In this document: piece by piece, positions 6,335 to 12,584 of the stretch | How the letters are laid out: each line of letters opens with the position of its first letter | Position numbering within the stretch: position 1 is the stretch's first letter | Assembly: GCA_044376465.1 (NCBI GenBank) | Contig: JBILKW010000053.1 | Coordinates: 1 to 12,584, forward strand | Reading direction: 5' to 3' | From: CAJBVG01 sp044376465 | Lineage (GTDB): Bacteria; Bacteroidota; Bacteroidia; Sphingobacteriales; Sphingobacteriaceae | Length of the DNA stretch: 12,584 nt | Program-made: the position numbers and the translations under genes | Notes under the pieces: generated by a model | Databases searched by the model: none | Told to the model about the DNA's origin: nothing | The model's input: the letters and a program-made list of their open reading frames with translations, nothing else

Positions 6335-7747
6335 TTAGCGAACGAGCAATTTAGATGCTACGCTAGTTTTATCATTAAGAATCTCTACCAAATACATACC
6401 AGCTTCTAATTGGCTTAGGTCTAACTTTATCGTATTCTTACCTATTTCCAACATATAATCATACTTAGCCACCAATCTACCATCAAGCCCTCGGATATTT
6501 AAATTAATTAAGCTTGGCTCCAAGCTTGTTAAGCTCATATAACTGATGCCTTCTGTAGGGTTAGGAAAAATGGAATTTAGCTCAATTAATTTAGTTCTGT
6601 CTATTCCTAAAATTCTCATGTTTCCTCCATTTAGTTGAATTTTTTTACAAACTGTATCCACACAATTTGCGATGGGATCAAAAACATAAGCACAAACATC
6701 ATAAATCCCGGAATTAGCATATACGTGTAATACATTGCTATTTCCATTTGCAAAGTTTCCATCGCCAAAATCCCAAGCATATGTTGAGGTAGGGCTTGAA
6801 TAAATACTTCCAAAGTATACAATATTAGATCCTTGATTAACAGTATCAGGGATCATAAACATTTTAAAGTCAGCGTTACAATTTGGCACTGATGAATTGC
6901 CTGCAAACACTACATCACAATAGGTAGTAAAACAAAAATTTTGAGTATCTACAATCGTCAAACAAACGTTGTAAGCACCTGAATTAGCATATGTATGTTG
7001 TACATTTTGACCTAACAAAACTGTATTATCTCCCATATCCCAAGTAACAATACTTGAAAGATTGAACAATCCTGTTGCATTCAAATTAATTGTATTGGTG
7101 TTCGCACTATCTGGATAGTAATTGAACGTTGAAGAGCAGTTATTATAAAAAAAGCGAACAAATATCGAATCTGTGTATACAGAAGTACATGCTCTAACAG
7201 AATCAACTGTAGTTAAGGTAACTAAGTAAGTGCCTCCTTGGGCATAATTATGGCTTGGATTTTCACCCGCACCCACATTGCCGTCACCAAAAGACCAGGT
7301 ATAGCTGCTTTTTGAATTGGTTTTAGCGGCAGAAAAAGCCACTTGATATCCTCCATTAATGGCAGAATCAACATGATATATAAAATAATTGTCACAATTG
7401 TTTTGACAGGTAAAATTTTGAACAAAATTGTAAAAACCTGGGAAGTAGTATAAAAAAGCATTTTGATAAGAACCATAACAATCGCTTGTTGTCAACAAAA
7501 CGTAACCCATATTAACAGATGGGGGCATAACTGCAGAGGAAGTGTAATTCCCTAGAGTATCAGTGTAAACGGTATCCATTACAAAAACGGGTGAAATGGA
7601 ATCATTTGCAGTGTACAGCAGGCTAATCATTTCATTTCTTTGAGGAACACCATTATTGCTAAAGTTTCCGGAAACAGTAACTAATTGTTGTGCTTGAGCA
7701 ATAAAGGCAGTGCCAATAATGAATAGCAGAAGTATTAATTTTTTCAT
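6335..7747 (-). CDS. Secreted PKD-repeat protein with T9SS type A sorting domain
   Basis: This 470-aa protein is built for export through the Sec and type IX pathways. Residues 1-19 are a signal peptide (MKKLILLLF core, AQA before Gln20). Residues 22-115 form a beta-rich region I do not recognise. Three PKD-like domains follow at about 117-198, 203-282 and 289-372, marked by WSFGDG (151-156), WDMGD (236-240) and WDFGDG (325-330), each followed by an H-x-Y-x-x-G turn. Residues 391-470 are a type A T9SS C-terminal domain: FPNPTEG (394-400), LDGRLV (421-426) and LEAGMYLVEI (447-456), ending KLLVR. There are 12 cysteines in a repeating pattern. PKD domains usually bind proteins or sugars, so adhesion is possible; no enzyme domain is seen. 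No convincing -7 element lies just upstream. It lies downstream of clpC on the same strand but 341 nt away. Confidence 0.85.
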   Translation of the reverse strand: MKKLILLLFIIGTAFIAQAQQLVTVSGNFSNNGVPQRNEMISLLYTANDSISPVFVMDTVYTDTLGNYTSSAVMPPSVNMGYVLLTTSDCYGSYQNAFLYYFPGFYNFVQNFTCQNNCDNYFIYHVDSAINGGYQVAFSAAKTNSKSSYTWSFGDGNVGAGENPSHNYAQGGTYLVTLTTVDSVRACTSVYTDSIFVRFFYNNCSSTFNYYPDSANTNTINLNATGLFNLSSIVTWDMGDNTVLLGQNVQHTYANSGAYNVCLTIVDTQNFCFTTYCDVVFAGNSSVPNCNADFKMFMIPDTVNQGSNIVYFGSIYSSPTSTYAWDFGDGNFANGNSNVLHVYANSGIYDVCAYVFDPIANCVDTVCKKIQLNGGNMRILGIDRTKLIELNSIFPNPTEGISYMSLTSLEPSLINLNIRGLDGRLVAKYDYMLEIGKNTIKLDLSQLEAGMYLVEILNDKTSVASKLLVR

Positions 7748-8088
7748 ACCAGTAATTTTATTTGATACAAAGAACGAGAAAACTATTATAATTGTTTGAG
7801 TAAAAAATGTAAAAAGTTAAATTATTTTCATTTTTTTCCTATCTACACCTATAATATAATGTATTTGATATCAATTGCTTTCCGATTATTTACACCTTTA
7901 CCTTGCATGCATACGACCAAAATTATAAACTAAATCATGGCAGATTGAAACATTGTGTTTACCAAATGCAGTAAATCATGATAAAATCAATTACCCGTTC
8001 TACAGCACTAGCTAGCTAACTAACTAATAAATAAATCATCATTATTAGAGAGTAGCAATTCGCTTGTTTAGAAACTGTTACCTTATAT
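7748..8088. other. Non-coding gap between clpC and the PKD gene
   Basis: No gene or RNA gene is recognised. The stretch is very AT-rich. It contains TAAATCATG twice (7931-7939 and 7972-7980), a related TAAATCATC (8032-8040), and the tetranucleotide run at 8008-8035. I see no hairpin with a U-tract to end the clpC transcript. The best -7-like site for the PKD gene is GTTCTTTG on the minus strand (7775-7768), two bases off consensus, so its promoter is unresolved. Confidence 0.5.
8008..8035. repeat. Degenerate tetranucleotide tandem repeat (CTAG/CTAA/TAAA)
   Basis: Seven 4-nt units follow each other in register: CTAG twice, CTAA three times and TAAA twice. The tract lies 54 nt beyond the 3' end of clpC. 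An 11-nt part, TAACTAACTAA (8017-8027), recurs in inverted orientation on the 5' side of clpC at 10768-10778. It may be a microsatellite or a decayed repeat. Confidence 0.6.
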
Positions 8089-10641
8089 TTAAGAGGGATC
8101 TACAGGATTTCCATCCTCTTCTTTTTTCTTTCTTTTCGACTTCTCTGGCTTCGCAATTTTAACGGTAATTTCTTTTGAATCTAAATTAAAATCGACCTCT
8201 AAGGTATCTCCTTCATGCAATTCACCTTTCAAAATTTCTTCGGCGATTGGGTCTTCTAAGTATTTCTGAATGGCACGATTTAAAGGTCGAGCGCCAAAGT
8301 TTGCATCAAATCCTTTATCGGCAATATAATCCTTAGCAGCATCTGTTAAACGAACTTGATAACCCATTGTATTTAAACGGCCAAATAATTCTTTTAATTC
8401 TATATCGATAATTTGGAAGATGTCTTCTCTTTTCAACGAGTTAAACACAATCACGTCGTCGATGCGATTTAAGAACTCTGGTGCGAATGCTTTCTTCAAG
8501 GCATTTTCAATTACACTGCGTGCATTATTCTCTGCTTGCTCTAGTTTAGCATTAGTAGTAAACCCTACTCCTTGTCCGAAATCTTTTAATTGGCGAGAAC
8601 CGATATTAGAAGTCATAATCACAATGGTATTTCTGAAATCAACTTTGCGGCCTAAGCTATCTGTTAAAATACCATCGTCTAATACTTGCAATAAAATATT
8701 AAACACGTCTGGATGCGCTTTTTCTATTTCATCCAGCAATATTACTGAATATGGTTTTCTGCGAACTTTTTCTGTCAACTGCCCACCTTCCTCGTAACCC
8801 ACATATCCTGGAGGCGCACCAACTAAGCGTGAGATTGCAAATTTTTCCATGTACTCGCTCATATCAATTCTGATCAATGAGTCTTCAGACTCGAACATAA
8901 AACGAGCTAACACTTTTGCAAGTTCGGTTTTGCCAACTCCCGTTGGTCCAAGGAAGATAAATGAACCTATAGGTTTTTTAGGATCCTTTAAACCGGCACG
9001 AGTTCTGCGAATTGCTTTGGCTAATTTAATAATTGCGTCGTCTTGTCCGATAATTTTACCCTTCAACTCATCAGCCATAGCTAATAAACGCTGGCTATCG
9101 GATTGACCCACTCGCTGAATTGGAATGCCGGTCATCATAGAGACTACATCCGCAACATTATCTTCATTAACGGTATATCTACGAGTTTTAGTTTCTGCTT
9201 CCCACTCAGCTTTGGCAGTGTCTAATTGCTCAAGTAATTGTTTTTCATTATCGCGTAATTTCGCTGCCTCTTCATATTTTTGAGAGCGAACAACTTTGTT
9301 TTTTTCTACTTTTATTTCCTCTATTTTTTGCTCAATTTCTATAATAGTTTGAGGAACATGAATATTAGTAATGTGCACACGAGAACCAGCCTCGTCTAGT
9401 GCATCAATAGCTTTGTCTGGCAAAAAACGATCACTCATATAACGTGTTGTTAAAAATACACAAGCATCAATTGCTTCTGGCGTGTATGTAACATTATGGT
9501 GTTCTTCGTATTTTTCTTTGATGTTATTTAAAATGATAACCGTTTCTTCAGGAGTAGCAGGGTCAACCAATACTTTTTGGAAACGACGATCTAATGCACC
9601 GTCTTTTTCAATGTACTGACGATACTCGTCAAGCGTGGTAGCACCAATGCATTGTATTTCTCCTCTAGCTAATGCAGGTTTAAACATGTTCGAGGCATCT
9701 AAGGAACCAGAAGCACCTCCAGCACCCACAATGGTATGTATTTCATCAATAAACAAAATAACATCTGGTGATTTTTCTAATTCGTTCATCACCGCTTTCA
9801 TTCTTTCTTCAAATTGGCCACGGTATTTTGTACCCGCCACTAATGAAGCTAAATCAAGAGTAACTACTCTTTTATTGAATAAGACTCTAGATACTTTTCT
9901 TTGAACGATGCGCAATGCTAAGCCTTCGGCAATGGCAGATTTACCAACACCTGGTTCACCAATTAAAATCGGATTGTTCTTTTTTCTGCGGGATAATATT
10001 TGTGATACTCTTTCAATTTCTTTTTCTCTGCCAACAATTGGATCTAATTTTCCTTCTTCGGCAGCACGTGTTAAATCTCTACCGAAATTATCTAATACAG
10101 GTGTTTTAGATTTTGCATCTGTTGGTTTTTTGGGAGTCGAGTAATTTTCTTCTTCTTTATAATCATCGTCGCCGGCAGGGTTTTGAGGTGCTTCTGCACT
10201 AGGATTCAACTTGAAGTTTTCTAATTGCGCTTTAAACACTTCATAGTTAACATTAAATTGTGATAAAATTTGCGATGCAATATTATCTTCATCACGTAAA
10301 ATAGATAACAATAAATGTTCTGTGCCAATTACCTCGCTTTTAAAAATCTTAGCTTCTAAATAGGTAATCTTTAATACTTTTTCTGCTTGTTTGGTTAACG
10401 GTATATTTCCCAGGTTAACATTGGTACCTGAAGTACCTCTAACAGCATCTTCAACAGATTTGCGTAAGCGAGGGGTATCCAAGCCAAGTGACTTAATTAC
10501 CTTAATAGCTACACCATCGCCTTCTCTTATTAACCCTAACAATAAGTGTTCTGCTCCTATGTAATCGTGACCTAAACGCAAGGCTTCTTCCCTGCTATAG
10601 GAGATTACGTCTTTTACTCGTGGCGAAAATTTAGCTTCCAT
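8089..10641 (-). CDS. clpC: ATP-dependent Clp protease ATP-binding subunit ClpC
   Basis: ClpC is a hexameric AAA+ unfoldase that feeds proteins to the ClpP peptidase for degradation in the cytoplasm. The 850-aa protein has two N-terminal Clp repeats (about 4-70 and 80-142), a charged linker (about 145-185), AAA1 with Walker A GEPGVGKSA (228-236) and Walker B ILFIDE (295-300), and a short middle domain with a UVR-type segment KYEEAAKLRD (455-464). AAA2 has Walker A GPTGVGKT (565-572), Walker B VILLDEIEKAHPDV (633-646) and sensor-2 GARPLNRAI (783-791). The short middle domain and VGF (692-694) at the ClpP-docking loop position identify ClpC and not the disaggregase ClpB. The C terminus ends in a lysine-rich tail (833-840). 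No CIRCE or CtsR-like operator is recognised upstream. It is divergent from ettA. Confidence 0.95.
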   Translation of the reverse strand: MEAKFSPRVKDVISYSREEALRLGHDYIGAEHLLLGLIREGDGVAIKVIKSLGLDTPRLRKSVEDAVRGTSGTNVNLGNIPLTKQAEKVLKITYLEAKIFKSEVIGTEHLLLSILRDEDNIASQILSQFNVNYEVFKAQLENFKLNPSAEAPQNPAGDDDYKEEENYSTPKKPTDAKSKTPVLDNFGRDLTRAAEEGKLDPIVGREKEIERVSQILSRRKKNNPILIGEPGVGKSAIAEGLALRIVQRKVSRVLFNKRVVTLDLASLVAGTKYRGQFEERMKAVMNELEKSPDVILFIDEIHTIVGAGGASGSLDASNMFKPALARGEIQCIGATTLDEYRQYIEKDGALDRRFQKVLVDPATPEETVIILNNIKEKYEEHHNVTYTPEAIDACVFLTTRYMSDRFLPDKAIDALDEAGSRVHITNIHVPQTIIEIEQKIEEIKVEKNKVVRSQKYEEAAKLRDNEKQLLEQLDTAKAEWEAETKTRRYTVNEDNVADVVSMMTGIPIQRVGQSDSQRLLAMADELKGKIIGQDDAIIKLAKAIRRTRAGLKDPKKPIGSFIFLGPTGVGKTELAKVLARFMFESEDSLIRIDMSEYMEKFAISRLVGAPPGYVGYEEGGQLTEKVRRKPYSVILLDEIEKAHPDVFNILLQVLDDGILTDSLGRKVDFRNTIVIMTSNIGSRQLKDFGQGVGFTTNAKLEQAENNARSVIENALKKAFAPEFLNRIDDVIVFNSLKREDIFQIIDIELKELFGRLNTMGYQVRLTDAAKDYIADKGFDANFGARPLNRAIQKYLEDPIAEEILKGELHEGDTLEVDFNLDSKEITVKIAKPEKSKRKKKEEDGNPVDPS

Positions 10642-10767
10642 AATAGATTTTTGTCATGTTTGAACAACGTTCTAATATATTAATTTGTTCTTTTGGTATT
10701 TAAAATAATATTATCAACAATAGTCAAAAACTACGCCAAAGAGTTAATTAGCTAATTATCCAATTTG

Positions 10768-10778
10768 TTAGTTAGTTA
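10768..10778. repeat. TTAG tandem, inverted counterpart of the repeat at 8017-8027
   Basis: TTAGTTAGTTA is the exact reverse complement of TAACTAACTAA at 8017-8027. The two copies bracket clpC in inverted orientation about 2.7 kb apart. Low-complexity tetranucleotide runs can arise independently, so a shared origin is only a possibility. Confidence 0.45.
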
Positions 10779-10828
10779 ATGGGGTAAGATTCTTTGCAAT
10801 TATGACACATTATTTACAAAACATATGC

Positions 10829-10865
10829 ACAAAGTACAATGTACTTTGTACTTTGTACATTGTAC
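10829..10865. repeat. Five-unit 7-nt tandem array ending in GTAC, with overlapping palindromes
   Basis: GTAC occurs at 10834, 10841, 10848, 10855 and 10862, exactly every 7 nt. The three bases before each are AAA, AAT, TTT, TTT and ATT. Two alternative inverted repeats overlap. One is a 21-nt palindrome around A10839 with 10-nt arms (ACAAAGTACA and its complement, 10829-10849). The other pairs GTACAATGTAC (10834-10844) with GTACATTGTAC (10855-10865) across a 10-nt loop. It lies 38 nt before ettA and probably overlaps its promoter. Confidence 0.8.
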
Positions 10866-10883
10866 ATAAATTAACGATATTCG
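10852..10883 (+). promoter_or_regulatory. Candidate ettA promoter (TTTG-N20-GATATTCG)
   Basis: TTTG (10852-10855), supplied by the fourth unit of the GTAC array, is followed after 20 nt by GATATTCG (10876-10883), which differs from TAnnTTTG at two bases. Initiation near 10888 would leave a leader of about 16 nt. The spacing fits but the -7 match is weak. Confidence 0.3.
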
Positions 10884-10903
10884 TGGCTTAATAGATCTCA
10901 ACA

Positions 10904-12583
10904 ATGTCTGACGAAAAAATAATATTTTCAATGGCGGGTGTAAATAAGATACATCCACCTCAAAAACAAGTACTTAAAAACATTTATTTATCCTTTTTTT
11001 ACGGTGCCAAAATTGGTGTTTTGGGTTTAAACGGTTCGGGTAAATCATCCTTATTAAAAATAATTGCAGGTGTAGATAAAGCATACCAAGGTGAAGTAGT
11101 ATTCTCACCTGGATATACAGTTGGATACCTTGAGCAAGAGCCTCAGCTAGATGAAAATAAAACTGTGCGTGAGATTGTAGAGGAAGGTGTTAAAGCCATT
11201 ACAGATGTGATCAAAGAATACGAAGAAATAAATGAAAAGTTCGGCTTGCCAGAATATTACGAAGATGCTGACAAAATGGACAAATTAATGCAGCGCCAGG
11301 GCGAATTACAGGATCAAATTGACGCAATTGGCGGATGGGAACTAGACACGAAGTTAGAAAGAGCGATGGATGCATTACGTTGCCCAGATTCTGATACACT
11401 TGTAAACGTATTGTCGGGAGGTGAGCGTCGCAGAGTTGCCTTGTGCAGATTATTATTACAAGAGCCCGACGTTCTTTTATTAGATGAACCTACCAACCAC
11501 TTGGATGCAGAATCTATAGATTGGCTAGAGCAGCACTTAAAACAATACAAAGGAACTGTTATTGCGGTAACACACGACAGGTATTTCTTAGATAATGTAG
11601 CGGGATGGATTTTAGAGTTAGACAGAGGTGAAGGCATTCCGTGGAAAGGCAATTACTCATCATGGCTCGACCAGAAGGCGAAGCGATTAGCGATGGAAGA
11701 GAAACAAGAAACAAAACGTCAGAAAACTTTAGAAAGAGAATTAGAATGGGTACGTATGGCTCCAAAAGCAAGACATGCAAAATCGAAGGCTCGTTTATCT
11801 AATTATGAAAAATTAGCAAGTGAAGAAACTGGAGAAAGAGAAGCGCGATTAGAATTGTTTATTCCTCCGGGGCCACGTTTAGGAAATGTTGTAATAGAAG
11901 CCAATAATATATCAAAATCATATGGTAAAAAGTTACTGTATGATAATTTAAGTTTCAGCCTGCCTCCTGCGGGTATTGTAGGAATTATTGGTCCTAACGG
12001 CGCCGGTAAATCAACATTATTCAAACTAATTACGGGTGAAGAAGACTCCGATTCGGGAACATTTAAAATTGGAGAAACGGTAAAATTAGCACACGTAGAT
12101 CAATTGCATAAAGATATGGATCCGGAAAAAACAGTTTTCGAAACCATAACTGGAGGAACAGATTCTATGGTGTTAGGGAATAAACAAATTAACTCAAGAG
12201 CATACGTTTCTAGGTTTAATTTTAACGGTGCCGATCAGCAGAAAAAAATAAGTGTACTTTCTGGAGGAGAAAGAAACAGAGTGCATTTAGCGATGATGTT
12301 GAAACAAGGTGCGAACGTTATTTTACTGGATGAGCCTTCGAATGATATTGATATTAATACACTTCGTTCCTTAGAGGAAGCATTGGAAGAATTCGGTGGA
12401 TGTGCAGTAATTATTTCCCACGACCGTTGGTTTTTAGATAGAATTTGTACTCATATTTTAGCCTTCGAAGGAGACTCTCAAGTATATTTCTTTGATGGTA
12501 ACTATACAGAATACGAAGAAAACCGCAAGAAAAGATTAGGCGATATTGGGCCGAAAAGAATTAGATACAGAAGCATTAATTAG
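10904..12583 (+). CDS. ettA: Energy-dependent translational throttle protein EttA (ABC-F ATPase)
   Basis: EttA is a soluble ABC-F protein that binds the ribosomal E site and, depending on the ATP/ADP ratio, gates entry of the first peptide bond cycle. The protein is complete at 559 aa, close to the 555 aa of E. coli EttA. The first ATPase domain has Walker A GLNGSGKSS (41-49), an arm insertion at about 95-140, signature LSGGERRR (170-177) and Walker B LLLDEPTNHLD (191-201). The linker (about 242-322) is the long charged helix pair that contacts P-site tRNA, with the WVRMAPKARHAKSKAR stretch (282-297) typical of EttA. The second ATPase domain has GPNGAGKST (363-371), LSGGERNRV (452-460) and ILLDEPSNDID (473-483), with Ser479 where Thr is usual. 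Catalytic glutamates Glu195 and Glu477 are present. No membrane segment, so it is not a transporter. Confidence 0.94.
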   Translation: MSDEKIIFSMAGVNKIHPPQKQVLKNIYLSFFYGAKIGVLGLNGSGKSSLLKIIAGVDKAYQGEVVFSPGYTVGYLEQEPQLDENKTVREIVEEGVKAITDVIKEYEEINEKFGLPEYYEDADKMDKLMQRQGELQDQIDAIGGWELDTKLERAMDALRCPDSDTLVNVLSGGERRRVALCRLLLQEPDVLLLDEPTNHLDAESIDWLEQHLKQYKGTVIAVTHDRYFLDNVAGWILELDRGEGIPWKGNYSSWLDQKAKRLAMEEKQETKRQKTLERELEWVRMAPKARHAKSKARLSNYEKLASEETGEREARLELFIPPGPRLGNVVIEANNISKSYGKKLLYDNLSFSLPPAGIVGIIGPNGAGKSTLFKLITGEEDSDSGTFKIGETVKLAHVDQLHKDMDPEKTVFETITGGTDSMVLGNKQINSRAYVSRFNFNGADQQKKISVLSGGERNRVHLAMMLKQGANVILLDEPSNDIDINTLRSLEEALEEFGGCAVIISHDRWFLDRICTHILAFEGDSQVYFFDGNYTEYEENRKKRLGDIGPKRIRYRSIN

Positions 12584-12584
12584 T

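Larger units (their letters stand above)
10642..10903. other. Divergent intergenic region between clpC and ettA
   Basis: This 262-nt region holds the 5' controls of both genes and no coding sequence. It contains a perfect 14-bp palindrome TAATTAGCTAATTA (10745-10758), a TTAG tandem (10768-10778) and a 7-nt GTAC array (10831-10865). For clpC the best -7-like site is TATTGTTG on the minus strand (10722-10715), one base off TAnnTTTG; the nearest TTTG (10740-10737) is only 14 nt upstream of it, so this call is weak. Confidence 0.5.

Noticed and set aside
8420..10144. Open frames on the plus strand across clpC, and similar antisense frames in coaBC, recN and ettA
   Set aside because: They lie opposite strongly conserved genes, have no promoter or domain of their own, and read as low-quality mirror translations.
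10668..10682. GAAC-N3-GTTC upstream of clpC as a LexA-type SOS box
   Set aside because: The Gram-positive LexA site needs a 4-nt spacer and further conserved bases. Here the spacer is 3 nt, and clpC is not a usual SOS gene.
1..12584. A possible novel defence, mobile or biosynthetic system
   Set aside because: Every gene has a recognised housekeeping or exported family, boundaries are clean, and there are no transposases, integrases, att-like repeats, CRISPR repeats or composition breaks visible by eye.

Overview
The window looks like an ordinary core-genome stretch of a Bacteroidota chromosome. Several signs agree: the DNA is AT-rich, promoters have the Bacteroidota -7 form TAnnTTTG, starts lack clear Shine-Dalgarno sequences, the omega subunit and FabI are the divergent Bacteroidota forms, and one protein carries a type IX secretion (T9SS) C-terminal sorting domain. 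I cannot name the genus. All nine genes are intact. I see no mobile element, CRISPR array, tRNA or rRNA, and no convincing undescribed multi-gene system.

Layout. Positions 1-341 are non-coding and hold two tandem leftward promoters for a gene beyond the left edge, then the bamD promoter. bamD (outer-membrane assembly lipoprotein) and rpoZ (RNA polymerase omega) follow 1 nt apart and end at a strong intrinsic terminator (1496-1522). A second unit starts at 1549: coaBC (coenzyme A synthesis), a DUF4835/PorD-like exported protein 10 nt downstream, then recN (DNA break repair) and fabI (fatty acid synthesis), the last two probably also having their own promoters. fabI converges on a leftward gene for a secreted PKD-repeat protein; a long inverted repeat (6261-6329) between them should terminate both. 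Further right, clpC (AAA+ unfoldase of the Clp protease) runs leftward and ettA (ribosome-associated ABC-F ATPase) rightward, separated by a 262-nt divergent region rich in short repeats.

How the genes relate. Mostly they are housekeeping genes with linked themes: envelope biogenesis and secretion (BamD, DUF4835/PorD-like, T9SS cargo), cofactor and lipid synthesis (CoaBC makes phosphopantetheine for CoA and acyl carrier protein; FabI works on acyl-ACP), and stress or genome maintenance (RecN, ClpC, EttA).

Points most worth a second look are: TAnnTTTG-N4-ATG architecture at both bamD and coaBC, which predicts leaderless mRNAs; replacement of two classic catalytic residues in the CoaC half of CoaBC; a five-unit 7-nt GTAC array at the ettA promoter; the duplicated leftward promoters at the left edge; and a covarying cysteine pattern in the PKD domains.
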